Source: Rhizobium terrae (GTDB taxonomy: Bacteria > Pseudomonadota > Alphaproteobacteria > Rhizobiales > Rhizobiaceae). From it: a DNA stretch of 54,909 nucleotides. The notes under the pieces were generated by a model. That model made no database searches, was not told the DNA's origin, and saw nothing but the letters and a program-made list of their open reading frames with translations. The stretch covers positions 1-54,909 of the forward strand of contig NZ_QJKM01000001.1 in assembly GCF_003425685.1 (NCBI RefSeq). The letters run 5' to 3'. This document shows, piece after piece, positions 34,631 through 42,342 of this stretch (position 1 is the stretch's first letter; every line of letters begins with the position of its first letter). The position numbers and the translations under genes are program-made.

Positions 34631-37600
34631 ATGACAGGTAGGGTGAAAGAGGCGGTGGGGCCGACCGTATCACGAGGGAAGCACCCGAGGGGTTGCCTGA
34701 CGCAAACCAAACGGCGCTTGCGATGCAGCGCGGTATTTCTGGTATCTGTCCTTGCTGCGGCCGCCCCGGGGCGTGCGGCAACTTGGAACGGGGGCGCAGG
34801 GACCGGCGATTGGTATACGGCCGGGAACTGGATCAACAGTGTCACCCCGAGTGACCAAGCTTCCGTCTATATCGCCAACAGCGGCAATGTGGTGATCAAC
34901 GGCGGAAACGCCCTGGCCAGGTTGCTTGATCTCGGCACGAACCCAATGCTTGCCGGGGTGACCGACTATAACGGTACGCTTACGGTTACCGGCGGGGCGA
35001 CGCTGGCCACCGGTGCCGCTACCGTCGCCGGTACGGCGGGCTCGGTCGGCACGATGACGGTGACAAACGGCGCGACATGGTCTCTCATCAGCCCCAGCAC
35101 CAACACGGCGTCATCCATCAGCGTTGGTGCTTACGGAACGGGTTCGTTGACCATTTCCAATGGCGCAAAGGTGAAAGATGGCGTCAACGTGAATGTTGGC
35201 CATCAACAAGGCTCGCAAGGCACGTTGACCGTTACCGGAAGCGGTTCGTCGCTGTCGCTCACCACCACATTGTCGGTGGGGACATATGGTACCGGTACCA
35301 CGGTTATTTCCGATGGAGCAAGTGTCAGCTCGGGCGTTTTCGTCTACATCGGCAACAATGCCGCGACAACCGGTACAAATCCCCGGCCCGCCAGCAACGG
35401 CACGCTTTATGTGACAGGAGCCGGCTCTTCTTTGAGTACGGCCACACTGCGTATCGGCAACAATGGCATGGGCACCTTGACGATCGCCGGCGGGGCGAAC
35501 GTGGCGGCGAGCGGGTTGACGACGATCGCCAATGGCGCAACGAGCATCGGCACGTTGAACATCGGAGCGGCAGCCGGCGCGGCGGCGGCAGCAGCCGGCA
35601 CGATCAGTTCGACGAGCGGCATCAAATTCGGATCGGGTACCGGTACTCTCGTCTTCAACCACACGGGCGCGAACTATACATTCGCCACGGCTTTGACCAG
35701 CGGCACGGGTGCGGCGACGATCAGCCATCTTGCCGGCGTCACGCTCCTGACGGGCGATAGTTCAAGCTTTGCAGGGACGACGAGAACCACCGGCGGCACT
35801 CTGTTGGTCAATGGGGCGCTTGGCGGCATTTTCAATGTTTCCGATGCGGGTATTCTCGGCGGCACCGGGACGGTCGGCACGGCGGGTTCGGTGACAACAA
35901 TCGGTGCGGGCGGCCGGCTGGCGCCCGGATTGGCCGAGGCCACCGGCACGCTGAGCGTCGCGGGCAATGTCGTCTTCGAAAGCGGCTCGATCTACGCCGT
36001 GCATGTGGCGTCCGACCATAGCGGCGACCTCCTGAACGTCGCGGGCACGGTGACGATCAATAGCGGCTCGCAGTTGCAGGTGACGGCGCTTGGCGGTCAG
36101 GGCGACTATGTCAGTTATTCCGGTGCGGGCCACACATATACGATCATCACATCGGCGGGTGGCCTCACGGGTAATTTTGCGCCGGTGCAGGATTCCGCCT
36201 TTCTGACCTATACAACGACGTCCGACGGCAACAATGCGTATGTCAGGGTTGCTCTGAAGGGAGAGACGCCGACAGAAGCCCCCACGGAAGCACCGACAGA
36301 AGCTCCCACCGAGGCTCCAACGGAAGCGCCAACCGAGGTTCCCACGGAGGCGCCAACCGAAGCTCCCACAGAGGCGCCGACAGAAGTTCCCACAGAGCCC
36401 CCCACGGAAGCACCGACGGAAGCTCCCACCGAGGCTCCAACTGAGCCCCCTACAGAAGCACCGACGGAAGCGCCCGGCATCTTCGAACCGGTAGCCGCCA
36501 ACCCGAACCAGGCCGCCGTTGCGTCGGCGCTGGATTCACTCGATCAGGGCAGCGCCTTATGGTGGGCCGTTGCCAATGTGCCGACCGAGGAGGCTGCCCG
36601 CGCAGCCTTCCAGCAGCTCTCCGGCGAGGCGCATGCTTCGACACAGAGCGCGCTGGTTCAGGGAACGATGGCGGTCAGCACGGCGATCAACAACCGCATC
36701 CGCGCCGTATCCGAAGGCGTGGCCGCGCCGCCCGTTCCGGTGCTCGGTTATGCGGAAGAGAAGAAGCCCGTAAAGGACGACCGCTTCGCCGCCTATGAGA
36801 AGGGATCCGCCGAACGCTTCGATCCCGAACGTTTCGCGATCTGGGGCAGCGGCTTCGGCTCCTGGGGCAAGATCGATGGAGAGAACGGCGGCTTTGACAC
36901 TGACATCTCCACCGGCGGCTTCCTGATCGGCGCCGACGGTTTCCTCACCGATTCGTGGCGAGCAGGTGCCTTTGCCGGCTACAGTCGTTCCTCCTTCGAT
37001 ACGGCCACTTCAGACGGAAACAGCGACAACTATCATCTCGGCGCCTATGCCGGAACGCAGTTCGGAGCGCTCTCCTTCCGCTCCGGCCTGAGCTACACTT
37101 GGCACAAGATCGACACGCAGCGTACCATCTCCTTTCTAGGCGAGACGCTTTCCGGCGACTATGATGCCAGCAGCCTGAACGTCTTCGGTGAACTCGGCTA
37201 CCGTATCGACGTCGGCCAATCCGCCTTCGAGCCCTTCGTCAACCTTGCCCATGCGCATCTGAAGACGGATGGCTTCACCGAGACCGGTGGCATAGCCGCC
37301 CTGACCGTGGATGGGCAGTCCGTGGACACGACCTTCACGACGATTGGCCTGCGCGCTTCGACCAATTTCGATCTTGGCGGCATTGCCGCGGTGGCGCGGG
37401 GAACGCTTGGCTGGAGACACGCATTCGGCGACACCGACATGCTCTCGACCGCCCGCTTCTCTAGCGGCGACAGCTTCACCACGTCCGGTACGCCGATCGA
37501 CAAGAATACCGCCCTGATCGAAGCGGGAATCGACTTTGCCGTCACCCCGCAATCGACCCTCGGCGTCACCTACACCGGTCAGGTCGGCTCGAACGCCTAT

Positions 37601-37639
37601 GAGCACGGCGTCAATGCCAAGCTCAGGGTAAAATTCTGA
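34631..37639 (+). CDS. Autotransporter with repeat passenger and Pro-Thr-Glu-Ala linker
   Basis: A type V secreted surface protein of 1002 residues. A long basic N-region and signal end near APGRAATW. The passenger (about 48-545) is Gly/Thr/Ser-rich with repeated strands such as GTLTVTGGATL, GTMTVTNGATW and GSLTISNGAKV, predicting a beta-helix. Residues 547-614 are 17 tetrapeptides of the type PTEA. The C-terminal autotransporter barrel runs from about 725 to the end (RFAIWGSGFGSWGKIDGENG ... GVNAKLRVKF). The ATG at 34631 has GAGGG before it; a TTG four codons earlier is possible. It follows hasE by 56 bp and precedes an IalB gene and a GT60-like transferase, suggesting a shared surface function. 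Confidence 0.88.
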   Translation: MTGRVKEAVGPTVSRGKHPRGCLTQTKRRLRCSAVFLVSVLAAAAPGRAATWNGGAGTGDWYTAGNWINSVTPSDQASVYIANSGNVVINGGNALARLLDLGTNPMLAGVTDYNGTLTVTGGATLATGAATVAGTAGSVGTMTVTNGATWSLISPSTNTASSISVGAYGTGSLTISNGAKVKDGVNVNVGHQQGSQGTLTVTGSGSSLSLTTTLSVGTYGTGTTVISDGASVSSGVFVYIGNNAATTGTNPRPASNGTLYVTGAGSSLSTATLRIGNNGMGTLTIAGGANVAASGLTTIANGATSIGTLNIGAAAGAAAAAAGTISSTSGIKFGSGTGTLVFNHTGANYTFATALTSGTGAATISHLAGVTLLTGDSSSFAGTTRTTGGTLLVNGALGGIFNVSDAGILGGTGTVGTAGSVTTIGAGGRLAPGLAEATGTLSVAGNVVFESGSIYAVHVASDHSGDLLNVAGTVTINSGSQLQVTALGGQGDYVSYSGAGHTYTIITSAGGLTGNFAPVQDSAFLTYTTTSDGNNAYVRVALKGETPTEAPTEAPTEAPTEAPTEAPTEVPTEAPTEAPTEAPTEVPTEPPTEAPTEAPTEAPTEPPTEAPTEAPGIFEPVAANPNQAAVASALDSLDQGSALWWAVANVPTEEAARAAFQQLSGEAHASTQSALVQGTMAVSTAINNRIRAVSEGVAAPPVPVLGYAEEKKPVKDDRFAAYEKGSAERFDPERFAIWGSGFGSWGKIDGENGGFDTDISTGGFLIGADGFLTDSWRAGAFAGYSRSSFDTATSDGNSDNYHLGAYAGTQFGALSFRSGLSYTWHKIDTQRTISFLGETLSGDYDASSLNVFGELGYRIDVGQSAFEPFVNLAHAHLKTDGFTETGGIAALTVDGQSVDTTFTTIGLRASTNFDLGGIAAVARGTLGWRHAFGDTDMLSTARFSSGDSFTTSGTPIDKNTALIEAGIDFAVTPQSTLGVTYTGQVGSNAYEHGVNAKLRVKF
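36269..36472 (+). repeat. 17 imperfect 12-bp repeats encoding PTEA units
   Basis: Seventeen consecutive 12-base units encode PTEA, with PTEV and PTEP variants. Third positions and Pro/Thr codons vary between units, so the array is old or under selection at the protein level. It could still change length by slippage or recombination. At the protein level it is a rigid, acidic, Thr/Pro-rich stalk between passenger and barrel. Confidence 0.95.
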
Positions 37640-37650
37640 TGAGTCCCATA

Positions 37651-37676
37651 TGCCGGCGAGAGGGCCTGCGCCGGCA
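37651..37676 (+). terminator. Hairpin after the autotransporter gene
   Basis: TGCCGGCG and CGCCGGCA form an 8-bp GC-rich stem with a 10-base loop, 11 bp after the stop. Only a short TTT follows at some distance, so termination may be partial. Confidence 0.45.
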
Positions 37677-37744
37677 ACTGTTTGCCAACGCGGCTGTCGA
37701 TGGATACCCGCATTTTCGGCCCAGACGAAGACAGGATTTCGGCC

Positions 37745-38329
37745 ATGAAGAAACGCATCATCGCAATAATCGCCCTCTCGTTTTTGGTGGCCGTCAATAT
37801 GGAGAAATTCATGGCGCACGCACAAACGCAAACCCCGACCAGCGCGCAAGTCCTGGCGCAGACCAGCTCATCTACGCTTCCGAACGGCGCTTCTTCGCTC
37901 AATGAAAGCTATCAGGATTGGGTCGTGCTTTGCTCGGCAAGCGACAAGGGCCGGCTTTGCGTCATGACGCAGCAGCAGCGCAGGCAGGATACCGATCAAT
38001 TGGTTCTGGCGATGGAGTTGAGCTCCATTTCCGCGAATGAAATCAAGGGCACATTGGTCTTGCCCTTCGGGCTGCGCCTAGCCGACGGTGTGACCTTGCA
38101 GATCGACGATGGCGCCGTATCGAAGCCGCTTGCCTTCACCACCTGCCTGCCAGCAGGCTGTATCGTGCCGTTGTCGTTGGACGCGGCCATGGTCAAAGCC
38201 CTGCGCGCCGGGACGGTATTGAGGCTGGTCACCAAAGCTCATGACACCGGCCAGAACGTCGGTCTCAGCGTCTCGCTGAAGGGTTTTGCCGCAGCACAGG
38301 ACCGGGCGGTGACGCTGGCGAAGGCATAG
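37745..38329 (+). CDS. IalB-family periplasmic protein (invasion-associated locus B)
   Basis: A secreted protein of 194 residues from the chosen ATG. The signal peptide is KKRIIAIIALSFLVAVNM and following residues; the mature IalB domain has YQDWVVLCSASDKGRLCVMT, EIKGTLVLPFGLRLADGVTL and TTCLPAGCIVPLSLD with the family cysteines. In Bartonella, IalB is linked to erythrocyte invasion; in rhizobia its role is unclear. It is 105 bp after the autotransporter and 17 bp before the GT60-like gene, so it may help fold or present the surface protein. Confidence 0.82.
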   Translation: MKKRIIAIIALSFLVAVNMEKFMAHAQTQTPTSAQVLAQTSSSTLPNGASSLNESYQDWVVLCSASDKGRLCVMTQQQRRQDTDQLVLAMELSSISANEIKGTLVLPFGLRLADGVTLQIDDGAVSKPLAFTTCLPAGCIVPLSLDAAMVKALRAGTVLRLVTKAHDTGQNVGLSVSLKGFAAAQDRAVTLAKA

Positions 38330-38346
38330 AAAGTCGATTTCCCGCC

Positions 38347-39273
38347 ATGCAATCCGGCATCGTCAATCAGCAGAGGATATTCGTCAGCATCGCCAGCTTC
38401 TGCGATCCGATGCTGACGTTCACCATCCGTAGCGCCTTGGAGATGGCGCGACATCCGCAGCGGCTCTCCTTCGGCATTGTAGACCAGAACGTCACTTCGG
38501 TTGAAAGCGAGCTTCCCACAGGGGAATGGCGCAATGCCTACCTTCATATCGATCCGCATCACTCCCGCGGGGCTTGCTGGGCCCGCGCAATGGCGATGAC
38601 GCTTTATGCCGGTGAGGGTTATTTCTTTCAGATCGACTCCCATACGCTCTTCGATCCCGACTGGGACGTTACGCTGATCGAGGCGCTGGAGACCGTTTCG
38701 GCTGCGAACGGCAACGACAAGGTCATCCTGTCCACTCGTCCGTTCGCGTTCGAGATCGACGGCGATGGGACGATCAGCAGAAAGCGCTTCACCGTCTCGA
38801 CGCTGAAGCTGGTGCCGAAGGACCCGGTCCTGAAGCTTTCGGATCCGGTGATGAAGTTCGCCGCCTACAATTCGAAGGAAGACCGGGACCTGCCCGGCTT
38901 TCAGATCTCCGCCGCTTTCCTGTTCACGCGCGGACGCTTTGTCGAGGAGGTCCCCTACGATCCTTATCTCTACTTCCATGGCGAGGAACAGGACATCTCG
39001 ATCCGCGCCTTCAGTCGCGGATGGGACATCTGGCATCCGAACAAGGTTCCTCTCTATCACCTCTACAAGACCCGTGCGGATGGAGAGGCGCCACTCCACT
39101 GGGACCCCCGATTTGAGGAAAGGCGTCGGGAAAAGTGGCTCGACCTGCGTACCCGCGCCCATCGTCGTCTCGCGGATCTTATCTCAGGCAGGCTGACCGG
39201 CGTTTATGGCATCGGAGCGGTGAAGTCGATCGTCGATTATCTGCGGTTGAGCGGCCTGCAACTGGAGGATTGA
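38347..39273 (+). CDS. GT60-like polypeptide N-acetylglucosaminyltransferase
   Basis: A 308-residue protein with the layout of the Pfam GlcNAc family, which in eukaryotes transfers GlcNAc to hydroxyproline, Thr or Ser (Skp1 transferase, trypanosome mucin transferase). The opening RIFVSIASFCDPMLTFTIRS, the block HHSRGACWARAMAMTL and the metal-site motif YFFQIDSHTLFDPDWD (Asp 97 and His 99 in a DSH motif) are characteristic; AAFLFTRGRFVEEVPYDPYL and FHGEEQDISIRAFSRGWDI follow. There is no membrane segment or signal, so it would act in the cytoplasm before export. Position between two IalB genes and after an autotransporter with a Thr/Pro repeat suggests a protein acceptor. Confidence 0.75.
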   Translation: MQSGIVNQQRIFVSIASFCDPMLTFTIRSALEMARHPQRLSFGIVDQNVTSVESELPTGEWRNAYLHIDPHHSRGACWARAMAMTLYAGEGYFFQIDSHTLFDPDWDVTLIEALETVSAANGNDKVILSTRPFAFEIDGDGTISRKRFTVSTLKLVPKDPVLKLSDPVMKFAAYNSKEDRDLPGFQISAAFLFTRGRFVEEVPYDPYLYFHGEEQDISIRAFSRGWDIWHPNKVPLYHLYKTRADGEAPLHWDPRFEERRREKWLDLRTRAHRRLADLISGRLTGVYGIGAVKSIVDYLRLSGLQLED

Positions 39274-39462
39274 GACGGCATGAAACGCCTGCACGTCTTA
39301 AAATCGGAACAAGATCGGATAACGGACATGATGATTGCATGTGCTGGCACCAACAGTGCCTCCTCGTGCACGATGCGCGAGATCTGTCCCGATCCATAGA
39401 GACTGCTGCCGGGCAGACGACGGGCGTCTGGCTCCCCTGACAGCGAAAAGGAGGGAATGCCA

Positions 39463-39987
39463 ATGACCGAACGCATTGTCACGCCACCAGCTTCATTGCT
39501 TTCGAGCACGGCCACAGGGTTGCCTGTTCTGAAAGCGGAAAACAACGCCTCGACGGGGACAACCATCTCCGTCTGGACAATCGCTTTCATGGGCAGAAAG
39601 GAGGTGCCTGTCATGCAGTTCAGGCACGTTGAGCCCATGAAGGTGCTGTCGAACCTGCTCATCGAACTCGGTTGGCTGACGAACGGCCACCTGGTCGGAA
39701 GGCTTCTTCTTCCAAACGGCCTGCGTCCCGCCGATGGCGTGAGGCTGAGGATCGATGAAATGCCGTTAGGCGGGAAACTTTCCTTCGAGTCCGTTAATCG
39801 TCATGGGAGTGTAGTTAGCCTGAATTGGGACGCCGCAAGCGTCCTGGCCCTTCGCGAGGGGCAAATGCTGGGCATCCATGCGATTGTCGCTTCGAGCCGG
39901 AAGCCGATCAGCTACAAGATTCCGCTTGCAGGCTTCGGCTTCATCGCCGAAAGGTTGAAGGAGCTTATCAACCAACGCAACAGTTAA
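39463..39987 (+). CDS. Divergent IalB-like protein without cysteines or clear signal peptide
   Basis: A protein of 174 residues whose C-terminal half matches the IalB at 37745 block for block: HLVGRLLLPNGLRPADGVRL against EIKGTLVLPFGLRLADGVTL, and SVVSLNWDAASVLALREGQM against the CIVPLSLDAAMVKALRAG region. The cysteines of the first copy are replaced (VNRHGS for CLPAGC), and no N-terminal hydrophobic signal is visible. It may be a cytoplasmic or degenerating paralogue. AAGGAGGG fits the ATG at 39463 better than the ATG six bases earlier. Confidence 0.6.
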   Translation: MTERIVTPPASLLSSTATGLPVLKAENNASTGTTISVWTIAFMGRKEVPVMQFRHVEPMKVLSNLLIELGWLTNGHLVGRLLLPNGLRPADGVRLRIDEMPLGGKLSFESVNRHGSVVSLNWDAASVLALREGQMLGIHAIVASSRKPISYKIPLAGFGFIAERLKELINQRNS

Positions 39988-40004
39988 TCTCGGCGAAACG
40001 AACT

Positions 40005-40021
40005 GCCGGGCCGCGCCCGGC
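40005..40021 (+). terminator. GC-rich hairpin after the second IalB-like gene
   Basis: GCCGGG and CCCGGC form a 6-bp stem with the loop CCGCG, 17 bp after the stop. No T run follows. Weak terminator candidate. Confidence 0.4.
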
Positions 40022-40178
40022 GCAGATCGACAGTTCCTTTGAATCGGCTTGAATCGGGAAACCGGAATACCTCTTTTCATGACGAGAGGACTGGGAACGG
40101 AAAGCCGATAGTTTTTGCTCCGCTGCCGGATATCCTTTAGCAAAGGCTATATCGATTGCGGAGCATAGCGAGTGTTTC

Positions 40179-41105
40179 GTGGTGACAGTTGATGAAACTC
40201 TTTCGAAAGGGCTCGTGCGCACGGAAACGAGGGCGCTTCGCAACGCCCTGCGGCAGCATACGGGAGATGTGCTGAGGACCTTTTTCGAAGGAGTGGAACC
40301 ACGTTTCCGCCAACGCAGCCGCCTCACCCTCGGTGAGATGCAAAAGCTTGCGGCGGATCTCGGCGAGCAATCATCCGCCGCTTTCAGTCCATTGTATTCC
40401 GCAATTGAAGTAGTCGGACCGACGGCCGGCCGGCCGCAATCCGGTTCCTATGAGATCCTCCAATATTGGATCAATCCCGTCGAGGTTGAGGGAACCACCA
40501 ATCGACTCATGAAGATTGCAGTCTTTTCAGCCTGGGGTGATCGCAAACAAATCAGCCTGCGCGCCCAGGACACGTTGATGAGCTTCTACGAGCACGCCGC
40601 GCATCGCCTCCTCCAGAGAGGCGGCAATCAGCAGACTGCGGTGCGCGCCATCGGTAAAAGGCTTGTGGATACATTGATCCTGCCCACGCTTGCCTTGCAC
40701 GAGAGGCCTGCAAGTCTGGCAGACGCCGAGATGCATATTCCCTTCGAGAACGGTCTGCTGGTCGGAACGTTTGTCGAGAGGCCTCAGGGTGCGATCGTAG
40801 GAGATTATGCCAGGATCACCAAGCAAGGCCGCCGAGGCTGGCGGCTCTCCGTTCCGGCTCGCGCGGATTTCGTCGTCAAGACTTACCTCGGACCCGAGGA
40901 AATGAACGATCGTCGACAGTGGATAGCCTATGAAGTCGATGCCTGGCTGGCTTCGCATTCGAAAGAAGCCGAGATCATCAAACGGTATATTTGTCAGAAT
41001 ACCAATACTCTCTGGAAGAACGGCCACATGACCGAAGAGCGGTTCGGTGAGCTCCATGGCGGTTTCTGGCGCATGCACGCCCGTGTTTTCGAAAACAGGG
41101 TTTGA
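40179..41105 (+). CDS. Protein of unknown function, 308 residues
   Basis: I do not recognise this protein. It is soluble-looking, without signal peptide or membrane helix, rich in Arg and Leu, with probable helices in the first 70 residues (LVRTETRALRNALRQHTGDV). A Trp/Tyr-rich C-terminal part reads FVVKTYLGPEEMNDRRQWIA and HGGFWRMHARVFENRV. Codon use resembles its neighbours, and the frame is free of stops, which supports a real gene. It starts GTG GTG with a poor ribosome binding site. It is the last plus-strand gene before the convergent lacI and may belong to the surface locus. Confidence 0.6.
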   Translation: MVTVDETLSKGLVRTETRALRNALRQHTGDVLRTFFEGVEPRFRQRSRLTLGEMQKLAADLGEQSSAAFSPLYSAIEVVGPTAGRPQSGSYEILQYWINPVEVEGTTNRLMKIAVFSAWGDRKQISLRAQDTLMSFYEHAAHRLLQRGGNQQTAVRAIGKRLVDTLILPTLALHERPASLADAEMHIPFENGLLVGTFVERPQGAIVGDYARITKQGRRGWRLSVPARADFVVKTYLGPEEMNDRRQWIAYEVDAWLASHSKEAEIIKRYICQNTNTLWKNGHMTEERFGELHGGFWRMHARVFENRV

Positions 41106-41196
41106 TCGCCGGGACGGCAGGTTTCACGGCCGCCGCCATCAGATCGGGCGGTCTGACCGCTGCAAAACTCGTCAGGGTGAGGATGTTTCCATCCCT

Positions 41197-42216
41197 TCAC
41201 CCGCTGTCACCGTCGATGAGGGACATCGGCCAGAGTTTCCTGCGCACTACCTCAGGATAAAGGTGTCCGTAGGCGGGCATGGCCGACAGCAGGCTTTCGG
41301 CAAGCGCGATGCCGAGGTCTCTCAGAGAGAGCTCGAAGCCCGTTAGGCTTGGCGAGAGAAATCGTGCCTGCGGGCTTCGACGGCCGATAATGGCGATGTC
41401 AGGGCCCGGTCGAAGGCCAACCTCTTCGAGGCCATGATATAGCCCCGTCACCAGGGTCTCGTTGACAAGGATGATGGCAGTGGGCGGCTTAGCGCTGTCT
41501 TTGATCTGCCGGGCGACCGCATAACCTCCGGCTTCGTTCGGATTGGCGCGGAAAATGCACTCCTCGGCAAGCGTCAGCCCGTGTCGCGCCAAGGCTTCCC
41601 GGCAGCGTTCGATAAAGACATAGCCGAGATTGAGATCGCCGTGCGGCCAGACGAAACCTATGCGGCTATGCCCGGCCCGTGCCAGGCGCTCGATCGACAT
41701 CTCCGCCATGCCTTCGAAATCCAGATCGATCCATGGCTGACCGACATCGGTGAGGCTTCGCCCCAGCGTGATGAAGGGAATCGAATGCCGTGCCAGAAAT
41801 TCGAAACGGGCGTCGTGGCGACGCGTCGCCGACAGGATGATGCCGTCGGCAAAACCGCGCGCCACCATCCGCTTGAGATAATCGTCCGGATCCTCCTCTG
41901 AAGAGCAAAGGAGGGCGACGAGATCGAGCTTGTGGCGGGCCAGCACGGTCTGGACCCCATCAAAGACGCTCATGAAGAAGATATCGCCCTGGCCGGTGAT
42001 TTCCCGGCCGGTCTGCATCATGAAGCCGATCACTCCGGTCGAGCCCTTGCGCAGCGCTCGTCCCGACTGGTTGGCGACATAGCCGAGCTGCTCGGCGGCC
42101 TCGAGGACACGCCGGCGCGTTTCCTCGTTCACGTCCGGCTTGCCGTTCAAGGCGCGCGAAACCGTGCCGATCGAAATATCGAGATGTTCTGCCAGCCGCC
42201 GAATGCCCTTCATCAA
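41197..42216 (-). CDS. LacI-family transcriptional regulator
   Basis: A sugar-responsive repressor of 339 residues. The N-terminal helix-turn-helix and hinge read GIRRLAEHLDISIGTVSRAL and NQSGRALRKGSTGVIGFMM. The periplasmic-binding-type core spans about 60-335. It is divergent from the oxidoreductase/isomerase/ABC operon starting at 42343. Two matching palindromes in the gap, at 42233-42246 near its own start and at 42286-42299 at the operon start point, are the likely operators, implying repression of the operon and of itself. Confidence 0.92.
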   Translation of the reverse strand: MMKGIRRLAEHLDISIGTVSRALNGKPDVNEETRRRVLEAAEQLGYVANQSGRALRKGSTGVIGFMMQTGREITGQGDIFFMSVFDGVQTVLARHKLDLVALLCSSEEDPDDYLKRMVARGFADGIILSATRRHDARFEFLARHSIPFITLGRSLTDVGQPWIDLDFEGMAEMSIERLARAGHSRIGFVWPHGDLNLGYVFIERCREALARHGLTLAEECIFRANPNEAGGYAVARQIKDSAKPPTAIILVNETLVTGLYHGLEEVGLRPGPDIAIIGRRSPQARFLSPSLTGFELSLRDLGIALAESLLSAMPAYGHLYPEVVRRKLWPMSLIDGDSG

Positions 42217-42232
42217 CTCCGTCCTACCAGAC

Positions 42233-42246
42233 CGTAATCGTTTTCG
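42233..42246. promoter_or_regulatory. Second LacI-type operator (near lacI)
   Basis: CGTAATCGTTTTCG matches the perfect operator at 42286 in 12 of 14 positions, including the central CGTTT core. It lies 16 bp upstream of the lacI start. Confidence 0.55.
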
Positions 42247-42255
42247 GAAATCCTA

Positions 42256-42285
42256 TTGACAAAGAACACGACCTGTAAATAGGAT
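42256..42285 (+). promoter_or_regulatory. Sigma-70 promoter of the sugar operon
   Basis: TTGACA (42256-42261) and TAGGAT (42280-42285) are spaced by 18 bases. Transcription should start near 42292, inside the operator, which explains repression. A short leader then reaches the GAGGAGG site before the GTG at 42343. Confidence 0.65.
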
Positions 42286-42299
42286 CGTAAACGTTTACG
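42286..42299. promoter_or_regulatory. Primary LacI-type operator, perfect palindrome
   Basis: CGTAAACGTTTACG is a 14-bp perfect palindrome with the LacI/GalR-type centre. It starts directly after the -10 element and covers the expected start point. Confidence 0.75.
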
Positions 42300-42342
42300 G
42301 AAGCCGATGAAGGAGCATCGGACCGTCAGCGAGGAGGATATC

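Noticed and set aside
32970..34781. 603-codon open frame on the minus strand
   Set aside because: It lies antisense to hasD/hasE, both with clear domains, and its translation resembles no protein family; typical of GC-rich DNA.
36269..36472. Regular short repeats that might suggest a CRISPR or satellite array
   Set aside because: Units are 12 bases, contiguous, without spacers, and in frame inside the autotransporter gene.
36208..36501. Minus-strand open frame with Gly-Ala-Ser-Val repeats
   Set aside because: It is the antisense reading of the PTEA-coding repeat, which stays open only because of the repeat's periodicity; no ribosome site or independent support.
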